The notes: generated by a model from the letters alone, not told the origin. Positions 56,015 through 64,000 are shown, counted from the first letter of the stretch. The stretch is 64,000 nucleotides of DNA from Cumulibacter sp047975195 (GCA_047975195.1 JBKEDB010000109.1:1-64000), one strand, 5' to 3'. Translations and numbers: made by a program.

Positions 56015-56069
56015 CTATGGCGACTATGCTGGCCATATCTGCCAAATGTGCGTGGTAGTCTCGCCATAG
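56015..56069 (+). promoter_or_regulatory. Probable HipB operator region
   Basis: CTATGGCGA (56015-56023) and its exact inverse TCGCCATAG (56061-56069) flank a third half-site GCCATA (56032-56037). The three TATGGC/GCCATA half-sites lie just upstream of hipB, whose start is at 56086. Multiple palindromic operators are typical for HipB-type antitoxin autoregulation. Confidence 0.6.
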
Positions 56070-56085
56070 ACGAGAGGAGTAGGCC

Positions 56086-56373
56086 GTGAGTGGGTACCGC
56101 ATCGACCGGGAGCTGACCGCGTTCGGCGCGCACGTGCGCGGCTGGCGCATGGTGCTCGGCCTCACCGCGCAGCAGGTGGCCGAGCGCGCCGGGATCACGC
56201 GCGACACCCTGCGCAGGATCGAGGCGGGGGACCCCGGAGTCGGCTTCGGCAACGTCGCGCAGGTGCTACGGGCACTGGGCGTGCTGGACCGGGCCGTCGG
56301 AGCGGTCGACCCCCTCGAGAGCGACATCGGCCGTCTGCGCGCCGGCAGCCTCGCGAAGAGGCGCGCGCGATGA
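56086..56373 (+). CDS. hipB: HipB-like HTH antitoxin
   Basis: A 95-residue XRE-family helix-turn-helix protein: VRGWRMVLGLTAQQVAERAGITRDTLRRIEAG (segments across residues 18-50) is a classic Cro/C1-type HTH. The GTG start follows GAGAGGAG. Its stop overlaps the hipA start by four bases (ATGA). It should bind the palindromes upstream and form a repressor complex with HipA. Codon use is richer in GC at third positions than in the core genes around it. Confidence 0.85.
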   Translation: MSGYRIDRELTAFGAHVRGWRMVLGLTAQQVAERAGITRDTLRRIEAGDPGVGFGNVAQVLRALGVLDRAVGAVDPLESDIGRLRAGSLAKRRAR

Positions 56374-57611
56374 CGACCGTCGAAGTCTTCGCCGACAGCG
56401 CCGGGGAACCGGTCATGGTCGGGCAGGCGCACGTCACCAGGCAGCGCGGCCAGGTCTCGACCACGTTCCTCTACGACCCGGGCTACCTGGCCGGCGACGG
56501 GACGAGCATCGACCCGGCGCTTCCCCTCGTCTCGGGCGCGCAGCACCAGGCGGGCCTCGTGCGGGCGTTCGCCGACAGCGCCCCCGACCGCTGGGGCAGG
56601 AACCTCATCGAGAAGGCCGAGCGCGCCCGTGCCCGCGCCGAGGGCCGCGCGCCCCGCCGCCTGGACGACCTCGACTTCCTGCTCGGCGTCAGCGACGACG
56701 CGCGCCAGGGGGCCCTGCGGTACCGGATCGCCGGGAGCGACGTCTTCACGGGCCCGCCCTCGCACGTGCCTCGGCTGATCTCCCTTCCCGAGCTGCTGCG
56801 CGCCGCCGACGAGCTCGCCTCGGAGGACGACCCCTCTGCGGCGGTGAAGCAGCTGCTCGACACCGGCACGACCGGCCTGGGCGGGGCGCGGCCCAAGGCG
56901 TCCGTGCGCCTCGAGGACGGCGCGCTGGCCATCGCGAAGTTCCCGCACTCCGGCGACCGGTGGGACGTCATGGCCTGGGAGGCGACGGCGCTGGACCTGC
57001 TGGAGTCCGCGGGGATCAGGACGCCCGCCCGGCGTCTGACGAGGGTGGGGGACCGGGGCGTGCTCGTCCTGCGACGGTTCGATCGGTCCGAGGAGGGGCA
57101 CCGCATCGGCTACATCAGCGCGATGACGGCGCTGGGCGCATCGGACGGCGACCACCGCGACTACGTCGAGATCGCCGAGGCGATCCGGGACCTCTCGATC
57201 TCCCCGAGGGCCGACCACCGTGAGCTCTTCGATCGCGTCGTCGCGTCAGTCGCGCTGGGCAACACCGACGACCACCTCCGCAACCACGGCTTCCTCGCCG
57301 ACCGGGGCTCCTGGTCGCTCAGCCCGGCCTTCGACGTGAACCCGAACCCCGACCCGTGGCGTCCGCGCTCGACGTCGATCATGGGGGCTGACGCGCTGCC
57401 CGACGAGGCCGAGGCGCTTCTCGCCCTCGCAGAGGAGTGCGGCCTGAGCGCCGGGCGGGCCGACGAGAGGATCCGCCGCATCGCGGGAGCGATGGCCGGT
57501 TGGCGCGATGCCGCGCGCAGGAACCAGGTCCGCGAGCAGGAGGTCGCGATGATGGCCGAGTCGATCGACGTCCGCCTCGAAGCAGTGAGGGCCGCGACGA
57601 GCAAGGCCTGA
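56370..57611 (+). CDS. hipA: HipA-like serine/threonine kinase toxin
   Basis: A 413-residue HipA-family kinase, complete. It has the N-terminal HipA domain, the Gly-rich loop TGLGGARPKASV (168-179), the ATP-binding lysine region LAIAKFP (187-192), catalytic D300 with N305 in GNTDDHLRNHG, and the metal-binding D322 in SPAFDVNP. In E. coli HipA phosphorylates glutamyl-tRNA synthetase and causes growth arrest and persistence; the target here is unknown. In E. coli the Gly-rich loop contains an autophosphorylated Ser; here that position reads GGARPK. The pair appears intact and lies among decayed toxin genes. Confidence 0.88.
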   Translation: MTTVEVFADSAGEPVMVGQAHVTRQRGQVSTTFLYDPGYLAGDGTSIDPALPLVSGAQHQAGLVRAFADSAPDRWGRNLIEKAERARARAEGRAPRRLDDLDFLLGVSDDARQGALRYRIAGSDVFTGPPSHVPRLISLPELLRAADELASEDDPSAAVKQLLDTGTTGLGGARPKASVRLEDGALAIAKFPHSGDRWDVMAWEATALDLLESAGIRTPARRLTRVGDRGVLVLRRFDRSEEGHRIGYISAMTALGASDGDHRDYVEIAEAIRDLSISPRADHRELFDRVVASVALGNTDDHLRNHGFLADRGSWSLSPAFDVNPNPDPWRPRSTSIMGADALPDEAEALLALAEECGLSAGRADERIRRIAGAMAGWRDAARRNQVREQEVAMMAESIDVRLEAVRAATSKA

Positions 57612-57704
57612 CCCAATACTCGCTCTGGTGCGCGTCGTGGCGCAGGACTGATCGTCTAACAGCTCTGAGCGACGGCCACGGCTTGTCCAATTCCCCAGTG
57701 ATGC

Positions 57705-57910
57705 CTGCAGATCATCGGCGAAGCCGTGAACCGTCTTCCGAGCGCATCACCGGTGCGTACCCGCAAGTTCCCTGGCCTCAGATCCGGGGCTTCCGCAATA
57801 TCCTTGTCCATCAGTACTTCGGAGTCGACGCGGACGTCGTCCGCGATGTCGTGGAGATACACCTTCCGCCGCTCGCCGATGCTCTGCGGGATCATCTCGC
57901 CGATGACTGA
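57705..57910 (+). pseudogene. HepT/DUF86 (HEPN) toxin fragment
   Basis: Only the C-terminal part of a HEPN ribonuclease toxin remains. LQIIGEAVNRLPS is encoded from 57705 in one frame; after a missing base near 57737 the sequence continues in another frame as ITGAYPQVPWPQIRGFRNILVHQYFGVDAD to the stop at 57910 (read as consecutive segments). The RxxxxH active-site motif of HEPN toxins is visible as RNILVH. A stop codon just upstream shows that the N-terminal ~35 residues are gone. No MntA nucleotidyltransferase antitoxin gene is present. Confidence 0.7.
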
Positions 57911-57996
57911 GGTCGCTCCGATGAGGTCACCTGTGCGTCCGGCGCTCCAGATGGCTCTAGGTGCCGGGATACGGTCGATTGGGATTTTCACGCTGA

Positions 57997-58275
57997 GTCT
58001 CGCCCTCCGCGTCGACCGACCGGGTCGAGGCTGCGATCCGCCCGTATCGCGACACGGGCGCGATCATCGCCTTCGACGCGGTAGTTCCCCGCTACGCAGA
58101 CGTCCTCGCCGTGCGAGAAGCTGCGGGTCTGCCGATCGCGACCGGTGATGCCCAGATCGCGGCCATCTGCCGATCCAGGGATGCGGTTTGCGCGACCCGC
58201 AACACGAAGGACTTCGTCCATGCCGGTATTGCGCTGATCAACCCGTGGACGGGCGACGAGCAGTCGTCGTTGTGA
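57997..58275 (+). pseudogene. VapC-type PIN-domain toxin, C-terminal fragment
   Basis: The open stretch has no suitable start (a TGA lies just before it), but its ~90 codons encode the C-terminal two thirds of a FitB/VapC PIN ribonuclease: FDAVVPRYADVLAVREAAGLPI, TGDAQIAAICRS and ATRNTKDFVHAGIALINPW (as separate segments). The TRNxxDF ending is diagnostic. The N-terminal strand with the first catalytic Asp is missing, so it should be inactive. No VapB antitoxin is seen. It follows the HepT fragment after 86 bases. Confidence 0.7.
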
Positions 58276-58496
58276 TGGGTCCATCGATCACGGCTGATAG
58301 CCCTACGTGTGGCGACGTGGTCGATTTCCGCTTTAACGTGTGAGTCATATTGGGCCCGGCTCGGGCCCAGTATCGCTATGGTCGTCGCCGGGTGCGTCCG
58401 GCCGATCCCGAGTTGAGGACGCCCGTTCGGCTGCGGTGTCGCTGGCTCCGGGGATTTTGCCTTGCAATCGTCGCGTGTGGCGGATAGACATATGGC

Positions 58497-60812
58497 GTGA
58501 GCGATGCAACCGAGTGGCCTGACCGTTCCGTCCTCCCGATCCCGGCGTACCAGCACGTGGGTAAACTCGATCGGACAGTGGCGGGTTCCGATCCGTTGGA
58601 GTGGCCGCGGGCAGTGTCCGCGCCGGAGGGTGCTCCAAACGTCCTGGTCGTAATGACGGACGATGTCGGTTTCGGTGCGACGGAGCCGTTCGGTGGTCCG
58701 ATCCCCACACCCACGTATGCGCGACTGGCGGAGCGGGGGCTGCGATGGAATCGGTTCCATACGACGGCGCTCTGCTCGCCAACGCGTGCCGCTCTGCTGA
58801 CCGGTCGCAATCATCATGTGGCGGCGACGGGGATCATCATGGAGTTATCGACTCCGTTCCCGGGGTATCACAGCATCGTGTCCAAGAGCGTGGGCACCGT
58901 TGGTGAAGTCCTGACCGGCAACGGGTACGGGACCGCCTGGTTCGGCAAGAACCACAATGTGCCGGATTGGCTGACTACCCCCACGGGGCCGTTTGACTTG
59001 TGGCCGACCGGGCTGGGTTTCGAGTACTTCTATGGGTTTCTCGGCGCGGATGCGCACCAGTTCCGCCCGGCTGTCTTCGAGAACACCACACCGGTGGAGC
59101 CGTACCTCGATCGGGACGATTATCACTTCGACGCGGATATGGCCGATCACGCGATCAGTTGGATCCGGCGGCAGAAGGCTGTCGAGCCTGCCAAGCCGTT
59201 CTTCGCGTACTACACGCCCGGCACCGCGCATACCCCGCATCATGCGCCGAAGGAGTGGATCGAGAAGTTTGCCGGCAAGTTCGATCACGGTTGGGATCAG
59301 CAGCGCGTTCGTACCTTTGAGCGTCAGAAAGAGTTGGGAATTATCCCGCCGGATGCAGTCCTGAACCCGACGCCAGACGACTACCGACGCTGGGACGATT
59401 TGTCCGATGAGATGAAGCAGGTCTGCGCACGTGAGATGGAGTGCTACGCGGCAGCACTCTCACACTGCGACCACCAAGTCGGGCGGGTGGTCGACGCGAT
59501 CGAACAACTCGGGGAGCTTGACAACACCCTGATCATCTACATCCAGGGCGATAACGGCTCCAGCGCTGAAGACCCCACCGGACACGGCCTGACCAGTGAG
59601 ATCGGTGTTCTCGCGAACGGTGTCGTCGACCGTGAAGACTTCATGGTGGAGAACATCGACGACTTCGGCGGGATGTGGTTCCAGAACCACTTCTCGCACG
59701 GCTGGGCGCACGCGATGAACTCCCCGTACCAGTGGGATAAGAAGATCGCGTCGCACCTGGGCGGCAGCCGAACCTCAGCGGTGATCTCGTGGCCGGAGAG
59801 GATTGCCGACCACGGCGGACTGCGTTCGCAGTTCACCCATATCACCGACATCCTCCCTACGATCCTCGAGGCTGCGGGCATCCCGATGCCCGACACGATC
59901 GACGGCGTTGAACAGGTGCCGCTCAACGGCACCAGCATGGTCCCGTTCTTCAACGAAGCAGACGCCCCCGAGACACACGTAACTCAGTACTTTGAGGTGG
60001 TCGCCAATCAGGGGATCTACCACGAGGGCTGGATCGCGAACACCGCGCCGAAACGGCTGCCCTGGGTGGGCATGGGCGAGACGCACCCGGACCCGTTCAA
60101 CGAGTACGAGTGGCAGCTCTACAACCTCACCGAGGACTTCACCCAGTCGAAGAACGTCGCGGCAGAGAACCCGGAGAAACTAGAAGAGTTGCGTCAGCTC
60201 TTCCTCGTCGAAGCGGAGAAGAACCAGGTACTTCCGCTCGACGACAGTTACATTGAGCGGCTCCGCCCTGAGAACCGACCCGTGCACAACGCGGGACGCA
60301 CGGTCTACAGGTATTACCCGGGGATCAGCCGCATCACCGAGAGCATGGCCCCGAACATGAAGAACACTTCATACCGGGTGACGGCGACCGTTACTATCCC
60401 CGACGGGGGTGCTGAGGGCATCCTGATGTGTCAGGGTGGTTGGTTCGGCGGGAACGCGTTCTACCTGCGCGACGGCAAGCCCACGTTCTCCTATGCGCGG
60501 TCGCATTATCCAGAGCACAAGTACACGATCGCTGCTGACGACCGGGTCGCGTCCGGTGACCACGAGTTGGTCCTGGATTTCGCGTATGACGGTGGAGCGC
60601 CCGGCAGCGGCGGCTTGGGTACGATCACCGTCGACGGTGTCACCGTGGCTTCCGGGCGCATTGACCAGACCATCCCGGTCCGTGTCTCGGCCGACGAGAC
60701 GTTTGACGTCGGAGAGGACACCGGCACCCCGGTCGTCCGGGACTACGACGTTCCGTTCCGGTTCACCGGACTCCTGCACCAGCTCACGGTTGACACTGAC
60801 CCCCGGAGTTAA
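58497..60812 (+). CDS. Sulfatase (arylsulfatase-like) with C-terminal extension
   Basis: A 771-residue type I sulfatase that should hydrolyse a sulfate ester. The metal-binding D55-D56 lies in VVMTDDVGFGATEPFGG. The site converted to formylglycine is C93 in CSPTRAALLTGRN (CxPxR), so the enzyme needs a formylglycine-generating enzyme, which is not in this window. Further active-site segments are GKNHNVPDW, HTPHHAPKEW and QGDNGSSAED. The last ~170 residues form a beta-rich domain (about 610-765). There is no signal peptide, so it is probably cytoplasmic, as known for some actinobacterial and pseudomonad alkyl/aryl sulfatases. The start is GTG/ATG-type at 58497 with no strong ribosome binding site. 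Confidence 0.92.
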   Translation: MSDATEWPDRSVLPIPAYQHVGKLDRTVAGSDPLEWPRAVSAPEGAPNVLVVMTDDVGFGATEPFGGPIPTPTYARLAERGLRWNRFHTTALCSPTRAALLTGRNHHVAATGIIMELSTPFPGYHSIVSKSVGTVGEVLTGNGYGTAWFGKNHNVPDWLTTPTGPFDLWPTGLGFEYFYGFLGADAHQFRPAVFENTTPVEPYLDRDDYHFDADMADHAISWIRRQKAVEPAKPFFAYYTPGTAHTPHHAPKEWIEKFAGKFDHGWDQQRVRTFERQKELGIIPPDAVLNPTPDDYRRWDDLSDEMKQVCAREMECYAAALSHCDHQVGRVVDAIEQLGELDNTLIIYIQGDNGSSAEDPTGHGLTSEIGVLANGVVDREDFMVENIDDFGGMWFQNHFSHGWAHAMNSPYQWDKKIASHLGGSRTSAVISWPERIADHGGLRSQFTHITDILPTILEAAGIPMPDTIDGVEQVPLNGTSMVPFFNEADAPETHVTQYFEVVANQGIYHEGWIANTAPKRLPWVGMGETHPDPFNEYEWQLYNLTEDFTQSKNVAAENPEKLEELRQLFLVEAEKNQVLPLDDSYIERLRPENRPVHNAGRTVYRYYPGISRITESMAPNMKNTSYRVTATVTIPDGGAEGILMCQGGWFGGNAFYLRDGKPTFSYARSHYPEHKYTIAADDRVASGDHELVLDFAYDGGAPGSGGLGTITVDGVTVASGRIDQTIPVRVSADETFDVGEDTGTPVVRDYDVPFRFTGLLHQLTVDTDPRS

Positions 60813-60871
60813 GAGTCTGTGCCCTCGGACGAAGGGCCGCCGGTACGAGCGTCTAGGTGGAATGGCTACCG

Positions 60872-61228
60872 TTAGCCGTCGACGTGCTCGCGCGATGTGC
60901 GCGCAAGTTGCGTCACGAGATCGTCTGGGATCGGTTTGCGCGGCGTGAAGGTAATGCCGGTCTTACTCGCCTTGAATCCCGCTGCCGCGATCTGCTCGGC
61001 ATGCTCCGCGATCGCAGGGGGCAACACGTACAGGCCAACCTGTTTGGTGAAGGCCGCATAACTCGCGACGACCGTGCCGCGGAGCCTGAACCCCGGCATG
61101 TTGTACGCCGTCATCTCCTCGGCGTCCGGGAGCGCCTTGCGCAGGACGTCACGCAACTGATTGAGGACCGGCTGGAATGCCTCGGGCGCACCAGCAATGT
61201 AGGAGTCGTGATCGGTAATAGTCGCCAT
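60872..61228 (-). CDS. DUF1801/iron-chaperone-like small protein
   Basis: From the ATG at 61228 (GGAAGG nine bases upstream) the protein has 118 residues. The segments YIAGAPEAFQPVLNQLRDVLRK, EEMTAYNMPGFRLRG and YAAFTKQVGLYVLPP are typical of the DUF1801/YdhG family, which has a frataxin-like fold in some members and is loosely linked to iron handling; its biochemical role is not settled. It is a single gene convergent with the sulfatase gene. Confidence 0.8.
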   Translation of the reverse strand: MATITDHDSYIAGAPEAFQPVLNQLRDVLRKALPDAEEMTAYNMPGFRLRGTVVASYAAFTKQVGLYVLPPAIAEHAEQIAAAGFKASKTGITFTPRKPIPDDLVTQLARTSREHVDG

Positions 61229-61389
61229 GCCTGATGCCTTCCGCTCAGATGAGTGAACTCTAACTGCGCCTCGGCGCCTCGCACGATGGTCGCCAGAGTC
61301 TTTTCCGTGGAGCGCGGCGCGCGCATGGCGGAATAATCGAGCGTCTGCTGCTGTTGGCCCCTCTTGGCCACGATCAGCGAGGAGACCAC

Positions 61390-62100
61390 GTGAGCAATGC
61401 GAAGGTGCCGGACGGCGATCGGACCTCCGACATGAACCTGGATGACCCCGTGCCCGGGTTGCCGCCGCTGTCGACCCAGGCCGAACTGTTGATCGCGGCC
61501 GGAGTTCTGGATGACGATGGCGGCAAACTCCCCATCGAGGAGTTGCGGCATGCTGCGGCCGATTTGGAGCAGCGAGCTGCCGTCGGCGCACTGCTCGTCG
61601 TATCGGAACATGTGCTGCCGGTGCGGACGCTCGTTCCGCATGTGCGGCGCACTTCCGGCGGCCGGGAGAGGAACGGGTTCATCGTGGTCGACATGCAGGA
61701 CGTCGGCGATTTCGTGCCGACGGCCGAAGCAGCAGTCCCGAATACGCTTGTCTATGCGATCGAGGATCCGCGTCGCGGCGATGGCATGCGTAACTGGTCT
61801 CCGGCCGAGGCTCAGGAAGCGCTGACCCAGGACGCGCGAACGCCGTTCACGATAGGCGAGGGTGTGCACTGGGCATTGCAGGTTCCTGAGGTCATCGACC
61901 GCAATGCCTGCTACATGATGATCGGCTCCCGTCGGCCGAAGTCGAACGGATTCGATTCGCGCCCGCCCGCACTGTGGATTTCAAACGGCACTGGTCGCGA
62001 TGGCCGCGATCGAAAGGGGGCCCCGAAACTGGGCTGGTGCTGGTGGAACAACCGCCACACGTGGCTGGGATTCGCGTCGGGCTCGCGCCGGGTCAGCTGA
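61390..62100 (+). CDS. DUF5701-like protein
   Basis: With the GTG at 61390 (AGGAG five bases upstream) the protein has 236 residues and no membrane helix or signal. The C-terminal part with TPFTIGEGVHWALQVPE, IGSRRPKSNGF, PALWISNG and PKLGWCWWNNRHTWLGFASG fits the actinobacterial DUF5701 family of unknown function. A second possible start (ATG) lies 14 codons further. It precedes an alpha/beta hydrolase gene by 18 bases, so they may form an operon. Confidence 0.65.
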   Translation: MSNAKVPDGDRTSDMNLDDPVPGLPPLSTQAELLIAAGVLDDDGGKLPIEELRHAAADLEQRAAVGALLVVSEHVLPVRTLVPHVRRTSGGRERNGFIVVDMQDVGDFVPTAEAAVPNTLVYAIEDPRRGDGMRNWSPAEAQEALTQDARTPFTIGEGVHWALQVPEVIDRNACYMMIGSRRPKSNGFDSRPPALWISNGTGRDGRDRKGAPKLGWCWWNNRHTWLGFASGSRRVS

Positions 62101-62118
62101 GCGGGTAGCTAGGCTCGA

Positions 62119-62976
62119 GTGATGGTGCCGACGCATCTGAGTCAGGAGTTTTCTTGGCGTGGACGTACCGTGCGGTGGGATGCTCACGGTTCAGGACCAG
62201 CGCTCGTCTTTCTGCACGGAACGCCGTGGTCTTCGCGCCTGTGGCGGCCGATCGCGGACGCGTTTGTGCATCGGTTCACCGTCTACCTCTGGGACATGCC
62301 CGGATACGGGATGTCGTCAAAGGAGCCCTCTCATGGCGTCGACCTCGGTACGCAGGGCCAACTGTTCGCGGACCTCTTGGAACACTGGGGCCTCGCGCGG
62401 CCGCACGTGATTGCTCATGACTTCGGCGGTGCGGTAGCACTTCGATCGCGTCTACTTCACGCAGCGACGTACGCATCGTTGTGCCTCGTTGATGTCGTAG
62501 CGCTTGCTCCGTGGGGATCGCCCTACTTCAATCTCGTGAAGGAGCACGCGGCGGTCTTCGAACAGCTTCCGCCTGCTGTGCACCGCGGCGCGCTCGAAGC
62601 GTATATCCGCGGCGCCAGTTACCGTGGGCTGCGTCCCGAAGACCTGCGGATGCTCGCCGAGCCTTGGTCGACTGAGGCCGGTCAGGGCGCGTTCTATCGC
62701 CAGATCGCGCAAGCGGACGAACGGTTCACCACCGAGATTGAGCATCTATACGCGAGCATCGTCGAACCCGTGCACATCGTGTGGGGCGAGGAGGACACCT
62801 GGATCCCTCCAGACCGCGCGCAGCGGCTCCACAGAGCAATACCTCATTCATCGATCACGATGATGCCCGGCGCCGGGCATCTTATTCAGCTTGACGCTCC
62901 CGCTGCGCTCGCCGCCAACCTAGCCGAATGGATGACCTCGGTAGCTGCAAACTCGGGGCGCGAGGCCGACAGGTGA
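62119..62976 (+). CDS. Alpha/beta hydrolase with aspartate nucleophile (dehalogenase/epoxide-hydrolase-like)
   Basis: A 285-residue alpha/beta-hydrolase. The oxyanion motif is HGTPWSS (33-39). The nucleophile elbow reads IAHDFGGAVAL, with D101 instead of Ser, as in haloalkane dehalogenases and epoxide hydrolases. The acid is likely in WGEEDTWIPP and the catalytic His in GAGHLIQLDAP. Start is GTG 62119 or the adjacent ATG 62122. Substrate cannot be read. It is preceded closely by the DUF5701-like gene. Confidence 0.85.
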   Translation: MMVPTHLSQEFSWRGRTVRWDAHGSGPALVFLHGTPWSSRLWRPIADAFVHRFTVYLWDMPGYGMSSKEPSHGVDLGTQGQLFADLLEHWGLARPHVIAHDFGGAVALRSRLLHAATYASLCLVDVVALAPWGSPYFNLVKEHAAVFEQLPPAVHRGALEAYIRGASYRGLRPEDLRMLAEPWSTEAGQGAFYRQIAQADERFTTEIEHLYASIVEPVHIVWGEEDTWIPPDRAQRLHRAIPHSSITMMPGAGHLIQLDAPAALAANLAEWMTSVAANSGREADR

Positions 62977-63104
62977 ACCGATCTGCCGCGTGATGCGGTA
63001 CTTCGGCCGCGCTCGTTCCGCGGGCGAGTCGGTAACGCTTCGTCCGCAACGGCTAGGGGTAATTGGTGAGTGCTCACCGATCACCGTAGTGCCAACCAGC
63101 CGCA

Positions 63105-63569
63105 CTAGTCCGAGGTGACGAGTCGGGCAGGGGCGAGCGGGAGTACCGAGTAATTGGTCAACTCCAAGACGGTGTTGTCGTCTTCGTCCACAAGTTCGCC
63201 GCGCACCGTCACTTTGGCGTCGTGTCGCTCGGGGCGGGCCGTTACGCTCTGAATGGTGAGCCGGCCGGTCAGTGTGGTGTCAGGGTGCACAGCGCGGCGG
63301 AAGCGAATCTCGAAGCCACTCCCGATCCCGCCATCGAAGTGCTGCCAAAGCGCGCGGACGGCGAGGTGTTGGTAGATCGCCAAGGTGTGCAGACCGCTCG
63401 CGACGACTCCTCCGAGAGGCGAGTCGGCAGCGGCGACGGGGTCGGTGTGAATGAATAGCGGATCCCACCGTCGTGCGTAGTCGATGATCTCGGTTTCGGT
63501 GACCGTATAGCTACTGAGAGAGATCTGGCTGCCAGGCTTGAGATCGTTCGCGTACCAGACGTCACTCAC
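63105..63569 (-). CDS. MaoC-like dehydratase
   Basis: A 154-residue hot-dog-fold protein with a hydratase-2-like segment: YARRWDPLFIHTDP (Asp and His of the catalytic pair, about residues 32-45) and GVVASGLHTLAIYQHL. It should hydrate or dehydrate (R)-3-hydroxyacyl thioesters. It is distinct from the hadAB pair at 14370-15250 and stands alone, convergent with the hydrolase gene. Confidence 0.85.
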   Translation of the reverse strand: MSDVWYANDLKPGSQISLSSYTVTETEIIDYARRWDPLFIHTDPVAAADSPLGGVVASGLHTLAIYQHLAVRALWQHFDGGIGSGFEIRFRRAVHPDTTLTGRLTIQSVTARPERHDAKVTVRGELVDEDDNTVLELTNYSVLPLAPARLVTSD

Positions 63570-63629
63570 ATTGCCTCCTCGGACCGGGCGCCCCGGGCGG
63601 CGCCTGCGTGCACAGTTAGGTTGCCGTGG

Positions 63630-63818
63630 TCATGGCACCAAGTCCATGACCTCGCACGTCAAGGAGGCCGCTCGCGGCGCCGATGCGATGCCGACTACTA
63701 GGTGTCCGACTAAGTCCAGCCCGACCTCACGTGCGACGGCGCCGCCGAGGATCGCGCACGCGAACGCGCCGGCCAGGTCCAGCCAGCGAGTGACCTCGTT
63801 TAGTTCGGCGAGTGTCAT
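63630..63818 (-). pseudogene. Possible TRIC/UPF0126 membrane-channel remnant
   Basis: The ATG at 63818 opens a 62-residue frame whose first part (LDLAGAFACAILGGAVARE, LDLVGHLVVGIASA) resembles the first helices of trimeric intracellular cation channel (UPF0126) proteins. After GIASA the expected GG-rich segment is found only in another frame (GAASGLLDVRGHG), and the rest of the ~200-residue family is absent. I read this as a truncated, frameshifted remnant, but the similarity is short. Confidence 0.4.
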
Positions 63819-64000
63819 CGGCGAACTCTCCCTCCAGGCGCAACGCGCCGAGACGTCTCGGCGGTCAGGCTCACGCATTCATCAAGGTCCCGCTCAGGGG
63901 AAGTGTCCTGTGGGAAGTCGACGACGTTTCTGCGTGATCGCACACCTACGCTACCGAGCGATGCTGTCGCAGCGGCCGTACACCACCTCAGCGACCCGGT

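Noticed and set aside
57437..57910. 157-codon plus-strand open frame through the hipA end and HepT fragment
   Set aside because: Its first part overlaps the intact hipA 3' end in another frame; only the last ~55 codons are HepT sequence, so I annotated the fragment instead.
55418..58496. Attachment site or insertion sequence bounding the toxin island
   Set aside because: I found no integrase, transposase or convincing direct or inverted repeats at the borders.

Overview
The window comes from the chromosome of a high-GC Gram-positive bacterium (Actinomycetota). The evidence is dense GC-rich coding with many GTG/TTG starts, the synteny tRNA-Thr/tRNA-Met-rpmG-hadA-hadB-tRNA-Trp-secE-nusG-rplK-rplA, an Sdh1-type succinate dehydrogenase, and the glpX/DUF4245/xseB/xseA/lipid-droplet-protein/ispH neighbourhood known from mycobacteria and relatives. 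I cannot name the genus. There are no rRNA genes, CRISPR arrays, transposases, integrases or phage genes.

Layout. 1-2.2 kb: the 5' part of galK, a 2H phosphoesterase and a YihY/BrkB membrane protein. 2.2-5.7 kb: sdhCAB on the minus strand. 5.85-11.0 kb: a tightly overlapping minus-strand cluster of a P-loop NTPase (DUF1611-like), an ABC half-transporter whose nucleotide-binding domain has lost its catalytic motifs, a one-TM protein with a poly-aspartate tail, a sensor kinase and a response regulator. This is the most unusual intact cluster here. 11.1-12.5 kb: rmlA and a YajQ-family gene. 12.6-22.8 kb: four tRNA genes (Tyr, Thr, Met, Trp), rpmG, hadAB-type dehydratases, two CNNM/CBS proteins, secE-nusG, an orphan lipoprotein binding protein, and rplK-rplA. 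22.9-24.6 kb: a metP-metS amino-acid importer whose large subunit carries two compensating single-base frameshifts. 24.7-31.3 kb: two paralogous acyl-CoA synthetases flanking rplJ-rplL and a DEAD-box helicase. 32-34.4 kb: a nicotinoprotein-type alcohol dehydrogenase and a CaiB-type CoA transferase. 34.7-42.4 kb: rpoB-rpoC with a clear promoter and strong terminator. 42.5-55.4 kb: an AMIN-like lipoprotein, HMG-CoA lyase, PhoH, glpX, exonuclease VII, ispH, rmuC, alkA-like and ychF genes.

55.5-58.3 kb is an accessory island: an intact hipB-hipA toxin-antitoxin pair of visibly different codon use, next to a frameshifted small gene, a broken HepT (HEPN) toxin fragment and an N-terminally truncated VapC (PIN) fragment. 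58.5-64 kb holds a large sulfatase, several small enzymes and what looks like a remnant of a TRIC/UPF0126 channel.

Functionally the window mixes core information processing (RNA polymerase, ribosomal proteins, NusG/SecE, tRNAs) with fatty-acid/acyl-CoA, alcohol and isoprenoid metabolism. Several single-base indels lie in or beside short homopolymers in otherwise well conserved reading frames, so part of the apparent decay could be sequencing error. All family assignments come from reading motifs in the translated sequence; no database search was run.
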